A stretch of 64,000 nt of DNA. Source: Verrucomicrobiia bacterium. GTDB taxonomy: Bacteria > Verrucomicrobiota > Verrucomicrobiia > Opitutales > Cerasicoccaceae. A program made the translations under genes and the position numbers. Positions within the stretch are counted from its first letter, which is position 1, and each line of letters begins with the position of its first letter. This document shows, one piece after another, positions 8,830-16,518 of this stretch. The stretch is from assembly GCA_030432235.1 (NCBI GenBank), contig JAUIHT010000003.1, positions 523,956 through 587,955 of the forward strand, read 5' to 3'. Under the pieces are notes generated by a model. That model searched no databases, was not told the origin of the DNA, and saw nothing but the letters and a program-made list of their open reading frames with translations.

Positions 8830-9564
8830 ATGCCGGACGCCCCCAAGCGCGAAAACCCGTGGATTAACCTAGGGTTCAACCTTCTGCTGCCCATCCTGAT
8901 TCTCTCAAAAGGAGGGGATTGGCTGACCTTTCTGCCGGATTGGGGGGTGCTGGTCCTGGCCTTGGCCTTCCCCATCGGCTACTTCGTTTACGACCTGCAA
9001 AAGCGCCGCAAGGTCAACGGCTTCTCCATCATCGGCTTCATCAGCGTGCTACTGACCGGCGGTATTGGCCTGCTCAAGCTCAGCCCCGAGGTCTTTGCCA
9101 TCAAGGAGGCCGTCGTGCCGCTCATCTTCGGTGTGGCTATCGTGGCTTCGCTCAAAACCAAAAATCCCTTGATTCGGCTGATGCTTTACAATCCGTCCGT
9201 CATGGATTGCGAAAAGGTCGACCGCGCGCTCGATACCCCGGAAAAGAAAAGCGCCTTCGACGCGCTGATGCGCACCTGCACCTGGATCCTGGCGTCGTCC
9301 TTCCTCGTGAGTGCGGTGCTCAATTACATCATCAGCCGCATGATCGTGAAGACCGATCCCAATGTGGACTCCGCCGCCTTCAACGCCGAAATCGGCAAAC
9401 AGACCGGGATTACCTGGATTGTCATCACCGTGGCGACTTTACCCCTGATGGTTTTCGCCATGCTCAAACTTTTCAAGGGCATCAAAAAGCTGACCGGTTA
9501 CGATATCGAGGACGTGCTCATCGGCGCCAAGAAAGAAGAGGAGCAGCCGGAACAGAGCGAATAG
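8830..9564 (+). CDS. VC0807-family inner-membrane protein
   Basis: 244 residues with about six hydrophobic helices and a charged C-terminal tail rich in Glu. Motifs 'NPWINLGFNLLLPILIL', 'FPIGYFVYDL', 'KVNGFSIIGFISVLLTGGIGLL' and 'NPLIRLMLYNP' match the pattern of the VC0807 family, whose role is not established. It is related in layout to intracellular septation protein A-like proteins. ATG 8830 is preferred to ATG 8776, since the extra residues derive from the intergenic heptamer repeat. Confidence 0.75.
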   Translation: MPDAPKRENPWINLGFNLLLPILILSKGGDWLTFLPDWGVLVLALAFPIGYFVYDLQKRRKVNGFSIIGFISVLLTGGIGLLKLSPEVFAIKEAVVPLIFGVAIVASLKTKNPLIRLMLYNPSVMDCEKVDRALDTPEKKSAFDALMRTCTWILASSFLVSAVLNYIISRMIVKTDPNVDSAAFNAEIGKQTGITWIVITVATLPLMVFAMLKLFKGIKKLTGYDIEDVLIGAKKEEEQPEQSE

Positions 9565-9617
9565 GCGGATCGTCGTCATGCCTAATCGGGGCGGCACGCA
9601 AGGGCGTCCTGTCCTGC

Positions 9618-11702
9618 CTAATCCCACAGATTCAAATCGTGGCAGGCGGCGATAAACTCGCTGCAGGACCAGGCCTGGTAGGCTTTGCCCATGGGTTTGC
9701 CGGTGATACCGTGGGCCCATTCGTTAAACTCCCACTCGTGATTGACCCCGGCGCGGTTGACTTCGGCGAGCTTGACCAATTGCTCGCAGGCCAAGTCGTG
9801 CAGGCCGAGGCGTTTTAAAAAGCGAACCCAGATGCCGCCGACGAAGGGCCAGATACCGCCGTTGTGGTAGTGGTTGGGCAAGTTGAGCAGGTTGACGGTG
9901 TAGTAGCTCTTCCAGTTGGGGTCTCCAGCCTGCACGACGGGGTAGAGGTTTCTGGCGGGGAAGGGGTCGGCCACGCCGGAGCCCCACATGAAGCGGAAGG
10001 CGGTCTCCGCGCGTTCATGATCGAGCACGTTGAAGAGGGACGCGAGGCAGTTGCCAAAAACGTCGCAGCGCCAGTCGTGGTCGAAGGGCGTGATTTGCGC
10101 GAGCAGGTAGCTGGTGTCGCCCATGCCGAGCTGGGAGTCGGCAAAGGTGTAGTGCAGCTCGCCGGCGTGATGGATAGACGGCCAGAAGCTGCGCAGGATG
10201 GCTTTTTTGATCGTCCCGGCCCAACGGAGGTAATCCCCGGCCCGGCGCCAGTCCCCCAGCGTTTCCAGGAGGCGGCCGAAGGCGATGTTGGCGCGGAACC
10301 AGATGACCTCGTCCGCCATAACGTGGTAGCTGCGGCCGAAGAGGTCGGTCCAGTCCCCGGCTTCGGGGATTTCCAGCAGGGCGTCGTTGTTGGAGTCGTG
10401 GGCGCTTAGCCAGTCCATGACCTTTTGCAGGACGGGCATGTAGTCGCGCAGGAAGTCGTAGTCCTGCGTGGCACGAACGTACTCGGAGAAGGCGATGATG
10501 ACCCACAGGCCGCTGTCGATGGAGCAGATGCCGCCGACCCCCGAGTAGTCCGGCTGGCCGGTGTCGAGGTTGACGTTGGCGGGGATTTGCCCGGGCGGGG
10601 AGACGCAGCCGAGCAGGGTCTCCAAGGTGGCGCGCTGGCAGGCACGGATATCGGGGTCCTCCAGCTCGATGGTGCCGCAAATGGTGATGGAGCCGTCGCG
10701 AGCCCAGACGCTGCGGTAGTTCGCATCGGTGCCGGTGGTGATGTTGTCCTCCAGTGAGCAGGCGGAAAAGCCCTTCGGCGTGATGTTGCGACGGATGCCG
10801 GCTATAGCGGCCTCATAGGCTTCGCGGACGAAGCGCAGCTCGCGCTCGCCTAGCGGCGTGGTCTTTTCCTCGTGCAGCAGGTGCTGGATTTCCGGGGCGT
10901 GGTCCATGGCCTCGCCCTGTTGCGCTTCGATGATGTCCTTGATGACGCCGAAGTGCTGCAAGCCCTCGAGGACGCCGTCGGCACAGAAGCCTTCCGCGCG
11001 GAAGACGCCGGGGTGGCCCACGGTACGCTCAAGCAGCTCGGGCTGGGCATTGCCCACGACGATGCCGCGCACGCCCTTTTTCAAAAACATGGCGGTGTCG
11101 TTACCGCTATCCCCGGCCACCAGGCATTGCTCACGGGGGATTTTCAAATGCTTCAAGAGCCAGGAAAGCGCGTTGCCCTTGTCCGCGAATTTCGGGAGCA
11201 CATCCAGGTCGCGCCCGCTGGAGTAGACCACGTTGGTGGCCAAACCGCGGGACTTGAGGGCATCCTCCAGGCGGGGCACATCCTGCTCCTCGTCGATATG
11301 GGCATACCAACTGGTCTTGTAGGGCGTCTGGTAATAGTCAGGCTGCTTGTGCACGTCAGGGAAGATCTCGCGAACGACCTCCTCGGCCGCGGCACGATCC
11401 CAGCCCTCGTCCAGCACCACGGAGAAATCCTTGATGTGTTGTTCCTTACGGAAGTCATACACCACCGTGCCGACTCCGCAGATGGCAAAGTCCGGTATGA
11501 GCAGGCGGCCCTTCTTGATCAGACGCTGCAAGTCGTCCAGCAGCCGACCGGTGTTATAAACCAGCAGCGGGCGTTTGCGTTTGGGCAGGGACTCCCAGGA
11601 GTGCTCGAACGCACGCGCGGCGTCGGCTTTTCCCAACAGGGTGCCGTCGATATCCGAACAGAAGACCTTGACCGGAGCAGAGTTAGCTTTCTCATCGCCC
11701 AT
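9618..11702 (-). CDS. HAD sugar-phosphatase fused to (alpha/alpha)6-barrel glycosidase
   Basis: 694 residues in two enzymes. Residues about 10-255 are a sucrose-phosphate/mannosylfructose-phosphate phosphatase-type HAD domain: 'CSDIDGTLL' (nucleophile Asp), 'VYNTGR', 'VYSSGRDLDVLPKFADKG' and 'GDSGNDTAMF'. The pattern is closest in memory to the Agrobacterium mannosylfructose-phosphate phosphatase. Residues about 290-690 form an (alpha/alpha)6 glycosidase domain of the GH100/GH63/debranching-like group, with 'SVWARDGSI', 'IDSGLWVII', 'GDWTDLFGR' and 'NEWAHG', where the Asp of WARDG and the Glu of NEW are candidate catalytic residues. The first domain would make a free disaccharide and the second could hydrolyse one. 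ATG 11702 is chosen over TTG 11738. The matching synthase lies on the same strand just upstream, beyond a small gene. Confidence 0.8.
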   Translation of the reverse strand: MGDEKANSAPVKVFCSDIDGTLLGKADAARAFEHSWESLPKRKRPLLVYNTGRLLDDLQRLIKKGRLLIPDFAICGVGTVVYDFRKEQHIKDFSVVLDEGWDRAAAEEVVREIFPDVHKQPDYYQTPYKTSWYAHIDEEQDVPRLEDALKSRGLATNVVYSSGRDLDVLPKFADKGNALSWLLKHLKIPREQCLVAGDSGNDTAMFLKKGVRGIVVGNAQPELLERTVGHPGVFRAEGFCADGVLEGLQHFGVIKDIIEAQQGEAMDHAPEIQHLLHEEKTTPLGERELRFVREAYEAAIAGIRRNITPKGFSACSLEDNITTGTDANYRSVWARDGSITICGTIELEDPDIRACQRATLETLLGCVSPPGQIPANVNLDTGQPDYSGVGGICSIDSGLWVIIAFSEYVRATQDYDFLRDYMPVLQKVMDWLSAHDSNNDALLEIPEAGDWTDLFGRSYHVMADEVIWFRANIAFGRLLETLGDWRRAGDYLRWAGTIKKAILRSFWPSIHHAGELHYTFADSQLGMGDTSYLLAQITPFDHDWRCDVFGNCLASLFNVLDHERAETAFRFMWGSGVADPFPARNLYPVVQAGDPNWKSYYTVNLLNLPNHYHNGGIWPFVGGIWVRFLKRLGLHDLACEQLVKLAEVNRAGVNHEWEFNEWAHGITGKPMGKAYQAWSCSEFIAACHDLNLWD

Positions 11703-11780
11703 GCGGGATACCGTTGGGGAAATCCCCCGGCAGGGCAAGCCCCGGTGGCAATTCTTGGAGTGGCAGACCTCGAAGGATTT

Positions 11781-11824
11781 ACAAATGTTACAAAAATATT
11801 GCTAGTTTGTTACGTTTGTGTTAC
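11781..11824. promoter_or_regulatory. Operator-like inverted repeat with phased TGTTAC boxes
   Basis: A 14-base arm at 11781-11794 pairs with 11806-11819 at 12 of 14 positions (ACAAAYGTWACAAA), around an 11-base AT-rich spacer. TGTTAC also recurs directly at 11786, 11808 and 11819, that is, at 22 and 11 base steps, the same face of the helix. It lies between the divergent phosphatase-glycosidase gene and the 53-residue gene and could control either. No regulator is encoded next to it. Confidence 0.5.
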
Positions 11825-11872
11825 AGTGGTGTGTAATTAATCCGATATTAGAGAAAAGAAAGGAGGTCCGAC

Positions 11873-12034
11873 ATGTCACCGAAATTCACACATATCCTGC
11901 ACCGCTTGGGCGAAATACTGGGCTTCACGCTCATGGACACCGAGACGGGCCACCGCATGATGCGCCAACTTTATCGCGTTGGCGAGTTTGACGACCACAC
12001 TCCCGACAACACACCACCGCACGAACCGCGCTAG
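11873..12034 (+). CDS. Small protein of 53 residues, unknown
   Basis: A short gene with a near-perfect ribosome-binding site (AAAGGAGGTCC, 11860-11870), two bases before ATG 11873. The product starts with an amphipathic 'FTHILHRLGEILGFTLM' helix, then a charged middle 'TGHRMMRQLYRVGEF' and a Pro/His/Asp-rich tail. No signal peptide or known family was recognised. It ends six bases before the stop codon of the convergent mannosylfructose-phosphate-synthase-like gene and has the operator-like repeat upstream. The strong ribosome site, which is better than those of its neighbours, is the main argument that it is real. Confidence 0.6.
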   Translation: MSPKFTHILHRLGEILGFTLMDTETGHRMMRQLYRVGEFDDHTPDNTPPHEPR

Positions 12035-12040
12035 TAGAAA

Positions 12041-13393
12041 CTAGCCGATATCAACGACCTCGATGCCGGGCGAAATACGCCCTTCGACTGCCTTGATCGT
12101 TTGCTGGGCGATGCCGGTCCAAGTGAAGAGGCTGCGTACCTTGTGCGAGCCGTTGACCGCCAGGCGCCGGTGAATGGCCGGATGGCGCAAGGCCTTGAGG
12201 ATGGTGTAGCCGTAGTCCTGCGGGTCGAAGCTGTCCGCGTAAAGCGCATCGTTGCCGTAGGTGAGCGTACGGTAGAGGCCGCCGTGGGTAGTAACGACGG
12301 TAGGCGTACCGCAGGCCATGGCCTCAATGGCGGTCATGCCGAAGGGCTCATAGCGGCTGGGCAGGCAAAAAATGTCGGCGGCCCGATAGAAGTCCGGCAT
12401 ATCCGGATCGTCGAGTGAACCGCTCAAGATGAGCCTATCCGCAATGCCGAGGGATTTGGCCTTGTCGACGATCTCCTGCAACATCGGGTCCTCGGTCGTC
12501 TGCTCGGACTCCGTGCCGACGGCCAGGCGGAGCACGGCGCGCTCGTCGTTTTTGGCCACCACGGCAAAGGCATCCACCAACAGGTCGAAGCCTTTGTTAC
12601 GGGAAAGACGCCCGATGCTGGCCACCACCTTGGCCTCCGCCGGGTTGCCGAGGGATTCGCGTATGGACATGCGGGTGGCATCGCTGACGGGATAGAAGCG
12701 GTTGTCATCGTAGCCGGGGGGAATCATGCGCACCTTGTCCGGCGGCACATGGTAGTCGCGTTTGAGCATGTCCAGCTGAATGGGGGACGTGGCGATGAGC
12801 AAATCGCACTCACGGTAGAGGGTGGTCTCGTGGTGGATGCGTCGGCTGAAGTTGTAGGTTTTTTCGAGCCGCTCATCGTCGTCGGGGTAGTCCTCGCGCA
12901 TCTTGTTCTGCTTCCAGGCACCCAGTGAGTGGGGCGTGTGCAGGTGCGGCACATCCAAAGACTCGGCCATGTTCTGCCCGGCCAGTCCGGCGTCCCAGTA
13001 ATGCGAATTGATGAACTGGTACTTGAAGCGCTTCTTGTTGATGTAGCGCAGCGCGTTTTCGGTCCATTCCGGCAGCTTTTTGTACAGGTATTCCTTGGGG
13101 ATGAACTCCTTGCCTCCACAGGGCATGCGGATGATCTGCACGTGATCGTCGACCTTCTCGAGTTCCTTCTGGCCCTCGAAGCGGCGTGTCCAGATGTCCA
13201 CCTCGTAACCCAGTTGGGCCAGTTTTTTGGACAATTCCACGACGAAAACCACTTGCCCGCCGGTATCCGGCTGGCCCAGGGGCGGCTCCGCGGCCACGTA
13301 GCCGTGCGTGGAAACCATGGCAATGCGCTCCCGGCGACGGGAGACGCGGCGTTTTTTAACTTCAGGCGGCTTCAGATAGGTATCTTTCGGCAT
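12041..13393 (-). CDS. Mannosylfructose-phosphate/sucrose-phosphate synthase-like GT4
   Basis: A retaining GT4 glycosyltransferase of 450 residues that would transfer a hexose from a nucleotide sugar to fructose 6-phosphate. Motifs include 'ISTHGYVAA'-like 'VSTHGYVAAEPPLGQPDTGG', 'PHLHTPHSLGAWK', 'MIPPGYDDNRFYPVSDATR', 'EPFGMTAIEAMACGTP' (the E-x7-E donor site) and 'RSLFTWTGIAQQ'. As recalled, these track the Agrobacterium mannosylfructose-phosphate synthase more closely than cyanobacterial or plant sucrose-phosphate synthase, but donor choice (GDP-mannose or UDP-glucose) cannot be read from sequence alone. The phosphatase-glycosidase gene downstream on the same strand is the expected partner. 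The product is probably a compatible solute. Confidence 0.8.
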   Translation of the reverse strand: MPKDTYLKPPEVKKRRVSRRRERIAMVSTHGYVAAEPPLGQPDTGGQVVFVVELSKKLAQLGYEVDIWTRRFEGQKELEKVDDHVQIIRMPCGGKEFIPKEYLYKKLPEWTENALRYINKKRFKYQFINSHYWDAGLAGQNMAESLDVPHLHTPHSLGAWKQNKMREDYPDDDERLEKTYNFSRRIHHETTLYRECDLLIATSPIQLDMLKRDYHVPPDKVRMIPPGYDDNRFYPVSDATRMSIRESLGNPAEAKVVASIGRLSRNKGFDLLVDAFAVVAKNDERAVLRLAVGTESEQTTEDPMLQEIVDKAKSLGIADRLILSGSLDDPDMPDFYRAADIFCLPSRYEPFGMTAIEAMACGTPTVVTTHGGLYRTLTYGNDALYADSFDPQDYGYTILKALRHPAIHRRLAVNGSHKVRSLFTWTGIAQQTIKAVEGRISPGIEVVDIG

Positions 13394-13461
13394 GCTCAGT
13401 CGTAAGCTACCTCAGTATGAAGGCATTGTAAACCCCCGAGACAGTTTTCACCCAAATGTCA

Positions 13462-16400
13462 CTACGGCAGGACTGCCGCCAGGGCCGCCCGCGTGCTGTA
13501 TAGCAGGGCCCTTACGTCACTTCCAAAAATGGCGAGCAGGGCACTCCGATAGGCAGCCAACTGCGGCCCGTAGGCAGCCAGCAGTTCCGCCGTCGGGTTC
13601 TTACCGACGCGATCCGTCTTCCAATCGACCAACAGCCAGCCACCCCCGGGCAAACGTGCGGTGAGGTCGATGGAGCCGTCATAGGCTTCGGCCTCACTCG
13701 CCCGCCAGAGCACGGGGATTTCAGTCCGCACGACCTCCGCGCTGGCCAACAACCCAGCGAGATCGCTTTCCAGAAAGCGCTCGATCTCCGCTTCGCCACG
13801 GATCGGATCGGGACAGGCGGGCAAAGCAGCGCGTAGCTGTTCCCGCCAGGCCTCGACAGACTTTTCCCAAGACAGGGTCTCCATCACGCCGTGCCACCAG
13901 TTACCATAGCCCGTGCCGCCCGAACTGCTGTGGGCCACCTCCGGATACTCCGGCTCAGCCAGACGATCCCGCTCCGACCGCTCGTGCCCATGCCCTGCCT
14001 CATGCCTGGCCAGCGAGCTGGGCAAAACCCGGCGTATATAAGAAGGGGAAAGCACTAACAATGCCTCAGCCAACACCTTCGAGGGGGCATCCGGCAGGGA
14101 CTTTGTCTCTTTTTGGTGATTTTTAGTATCGGTGGTAGCTTTCCAAGGAGAAAGCTCAAGCCAACGCGAACGGTTTTCCTCGTCCTCGCGCAGACGCAGG
14201 CACTCCGCAAAGGAATCGCGGCCCTTGGGGAAAAACGCCTCGTCGTCGACCAGGATGAGGCGCTGACGCGGACGGGTCATGGCCACGTAAAGCAGGCGCT
14301 CCAGGGCATGACGGTCACGGCGACCCTGCCAGGTCTTGGCTTCTCCGGTTTCATGATCGCTGTCCAGCGCGAGGGTGAGCGCTCCTCCCGGACCCGCCAG
14401 GGGCTGCGGATAGCTCATATTCGGGCTTCCCAAGGGAGAAAACAGGAAGGGCAGGATGACCACAGGCCACTCCAAGCCCTTGGCCTTGTGGCAGGTGAGG
14501 AGCTGAATTTTACCCGGCTCCGGGTCGGCCTCGCCCCCCTCGCTGGTGTAGTCTGAGCGAAGCCTTTGCGCGAATTCCACCCAGCCCTCGCCGGCCTCTT
14601 CCGCCACCGCCGCCTCGGTTGAGAGAATATCCAGCGCCTCCACACCGGCCCCTATCGACGCCAGGCGTCCGGGCAAATCCACGGCCTCGATCATACGGGC
14701 AAATCCGGTGCGTAGCGGTAGTTCCATCAGTTCCCGTCGCAGCCCATGGAGCTGCTCAAGCGCCACCTGCACCTGCCCTCCGCACCGGGGCGGCAACGCC
14801 AAGCTCAGTGGATGCCAGGGCCCGCGCGTACCGGACGCCTCCACTTGCGCGGCCAGCTCGCCGTCGCTCAGCCCGTACAGCTCCCGAAGCACTCCCGCCA
14901 GCTCGAAGGCGTTGCCCGGATCAGCCATAACCGCCGCCAAGCCGGCCGCCCAAGCGTAGGCCGGATCTTCACCTCGTGTATTGCGCCCCGAGTGATTCTG
15001 GTAAGGCAGCCCCGCCACAGCCAAGGCCTCCGCCAGATCCTCCAGACGATTCCGGCGCGGACACAAGAGGGCAATTTGAGACCAATCCTTCACGCCAAAG
15101 TCACCGGGAGTAGACTTTTTCAGCCAATCCGCTAACAGGCGGGCTTCCTGACGGGCCGTTTCGTTGGTCTTGCGCGCATCGGGTGGCGATTCCGGCTCCA
15201 GACGCAGAGCCTGCACGGCGCCCGGGCCCGCCTCCGGCTTAGCCTCCAGTGCCACCAGCGACACCTGCCCTTCTGCCCCGTGCAGGGCAGCCGGCCCACT
15301 GGCGTTGACCCACGCGACGACCGCCTCGTCGCAGCGCATGGTCACCTGAAAGGTCGCTTCCTCACCGCCCGGCGCGGCCACCAGTGCCTCATGCACCGCC
15401 AGGTAGGTCGCGATGTCCGCTCGGTCGGCGTAAATGGACTGCTGTGGATCGCCCACCATGCAATAACGCCCCGGCGGAGGCAGATTACCCTCACGCCAGT
15501 TCCCGCTCGCTTCCGGGCTTTGGGCCACGGCCAGCAGCACCTCGAATTGCGCTGGGTCGGTGTCCTGGGCCTCATCCAGGATGATGTGAAAACCCTGCGC
15601 GCGGATGTCCCGGCCTGCCTCCGGATGGCGCATCAGCTCACAACAAAGAGACACCATATCCTCGTAGAAGACTTCCCCCTGCTCCAGCCGGTAAGCGCGA
15701 AAGCGTCGTGCCAGATCCGCTGCTGCCACTGCCGTGGCCTGAGCCAGCCAGTCACGCAAAGGCGAGAAGACCGCCTGCCACAGTGTCTTAAACTCCCTGG
15801 CCTCCGTGCTGCGTTCGGGAAGACCGAGCCATTCATCATCCAATTTTTTCTTATCCAACCACTTGCGTAGCAACTGCTGATGACGTTCAACCACCGCAAC
15901 GGAGTTTTTGCGTGGCGCTTCGTAGCTGAGCAGAGCCCCCAAATCCGGCTCTGGAGGTACCTCCTCCGGTTGAGGCGGAGGGGTGGATTCCAGCGGCCAT
16001 TTGCGCGCAAGTTCACACAAGTCCCGCAGGTCGACATAACGCGCCAGCTCGGCTCGCATGGACTCCGGCAAACCGCCCAGCAAAGAATCCTGCCCGGAGA
16101 GAAAAGAATTCCAAAGCGCCTCCTTGTCGGCGGCCACACGAAGCTCCGGCGGCAGACCAAGGACGTGCCCCCAGCGCCTCAGGAGCTCCAGGCAGAAGCT
16201 GTGAATAGTCCCAAAGAACGCACCGTTGAAGGCCGCCAGGCGATCCGCCGCCCGGGGCCCACCACCAGCCAGGCGCTGACGCGCCCGCTCGCTCATTTCG
16301 GCAGCGGCCTTCTTGGTGTAAGTCACCACAGCGAGACTTTTTAACAGAGAATCGACCTCTTGCTCGTCCCGATCCGCGATGGCGGCGATGCGATCCACGA

Positions 16401-16518
16401 TCGCGGTGGTCTTGCCCACCCCGGCGGGTGCGATAACCGAAAAATTCCGATCCAGTCGACGCCGGAAGCGGTCACGCTCGGCCTGATCGGGCAGAGATGG
16501 GTGGCTGGGAGCACTCAT
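13462..16518 (-). CDS. addA: AddA-like UvrD-type helicase-nuclease
   Basis: Processes double-strand DNA ends for homologous recombination. It has 1018 residues. Walker A 'APAGVGKTT' is near residue 30, and further motifs are 'YTKKAAAEMSERARQRL' (motif Ia), 'ILDEAQDTDPAQFE' (DExQ motif II), 'GDPQQSIYADRAD' (motif III), 'LTCHKAKGLEWPVV' (motif V) and 'RLLYVAMTRPRQRL' (motif VI). The C-terminal PD-(D/E)xK nuclease shows 'WLLVDWKTDRVG'. It is shorter than Bacillus AddA (about 1230 residues). The start ATG 16518 overlaps the addB stop by four bases (ATGA), implying coupled translation in fixed ratio. Confidence 0.85.
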   Translation of the reverse strand: MSAPSHPSLPDQAERDRFRRRLDRNFSVIAPAGVGKTTAIVDRIAAIADRDEQEVDSLLKSLAVVTYTKKAAAEMSERARQRLAGGGPRAADRLAAFNGAFFGTIHSFCLELLRRWGHVLGLPPELRVAADKEALWNSFLSGQDSLLGGLPESMRAELARYVDLRDLCELARKWPLESTPPPQPEEVPPEPDLGALLSYEAPRKNSVAVVERHQQLLRKWLDKKKLDDEWLGLPERSTEAREFKTLWQAVFSPLRDWLAQATAVAAADLARRFRAYRLEQGEVFYEDMVSLCCELMRHPEAGRDIRAQGFHIILDEAQDTDPAQFEVLLAVAQSPEASGNWREGNLPPPGRYCMVGDPQQSIYADRADIATYLAVHEALVAAPGGEEATFQVTMRCDEAVVAWVNASGPAALHGAEGQVSLVALEAKPEAGPGAVQALRLEPESPPDARKTNETARQEARLLADWLKKSTPGDFGVKDWSQIALLCPRRNRLEDLAEALAVAGLPYQNHSGRNTRGEDPAYAWAAGLAAVMADPGNAFELAGVLRELYGLSDGELAAQVEASGTRGPWHPLSLALPPRCGGQVQVALEQLHGLRRELMELPLRTGFARMIEAVDLPGRLASIGAGVEALDILSTEAAVAEEAGEGWVEFAQRLRSDYTSEGGEADPEPGKIQLLTCHKAKGLEWPVVILPFLFSPLGSPNMSYPQPLAGPGGALTLALDSDHETGEAKTWQGRRDRHALERLLYVAMTRPRQRLILVDDEAFFPKGRDSFAECLRLREDEENRSRWLELSPWKATTDTKNHQKETKSLPDAPSKVLAEALLVLSPSYIRRVLPSSLARHEAGHGHERSERDRLAEPEYPEVAHSSSGGTGYGNWWHGVMETLSWEKSVEAWREQLRAALPACPDPIRGEAEIERFLESDLAGLLASAEVVRTEIPVLWRASEAEAYDGSIDLTARLPGGGWLLVDWKTDRVGKNPTAELLAAYGPQLAAYRSALLAIFGSDVRALLYSTRAALAAVLP

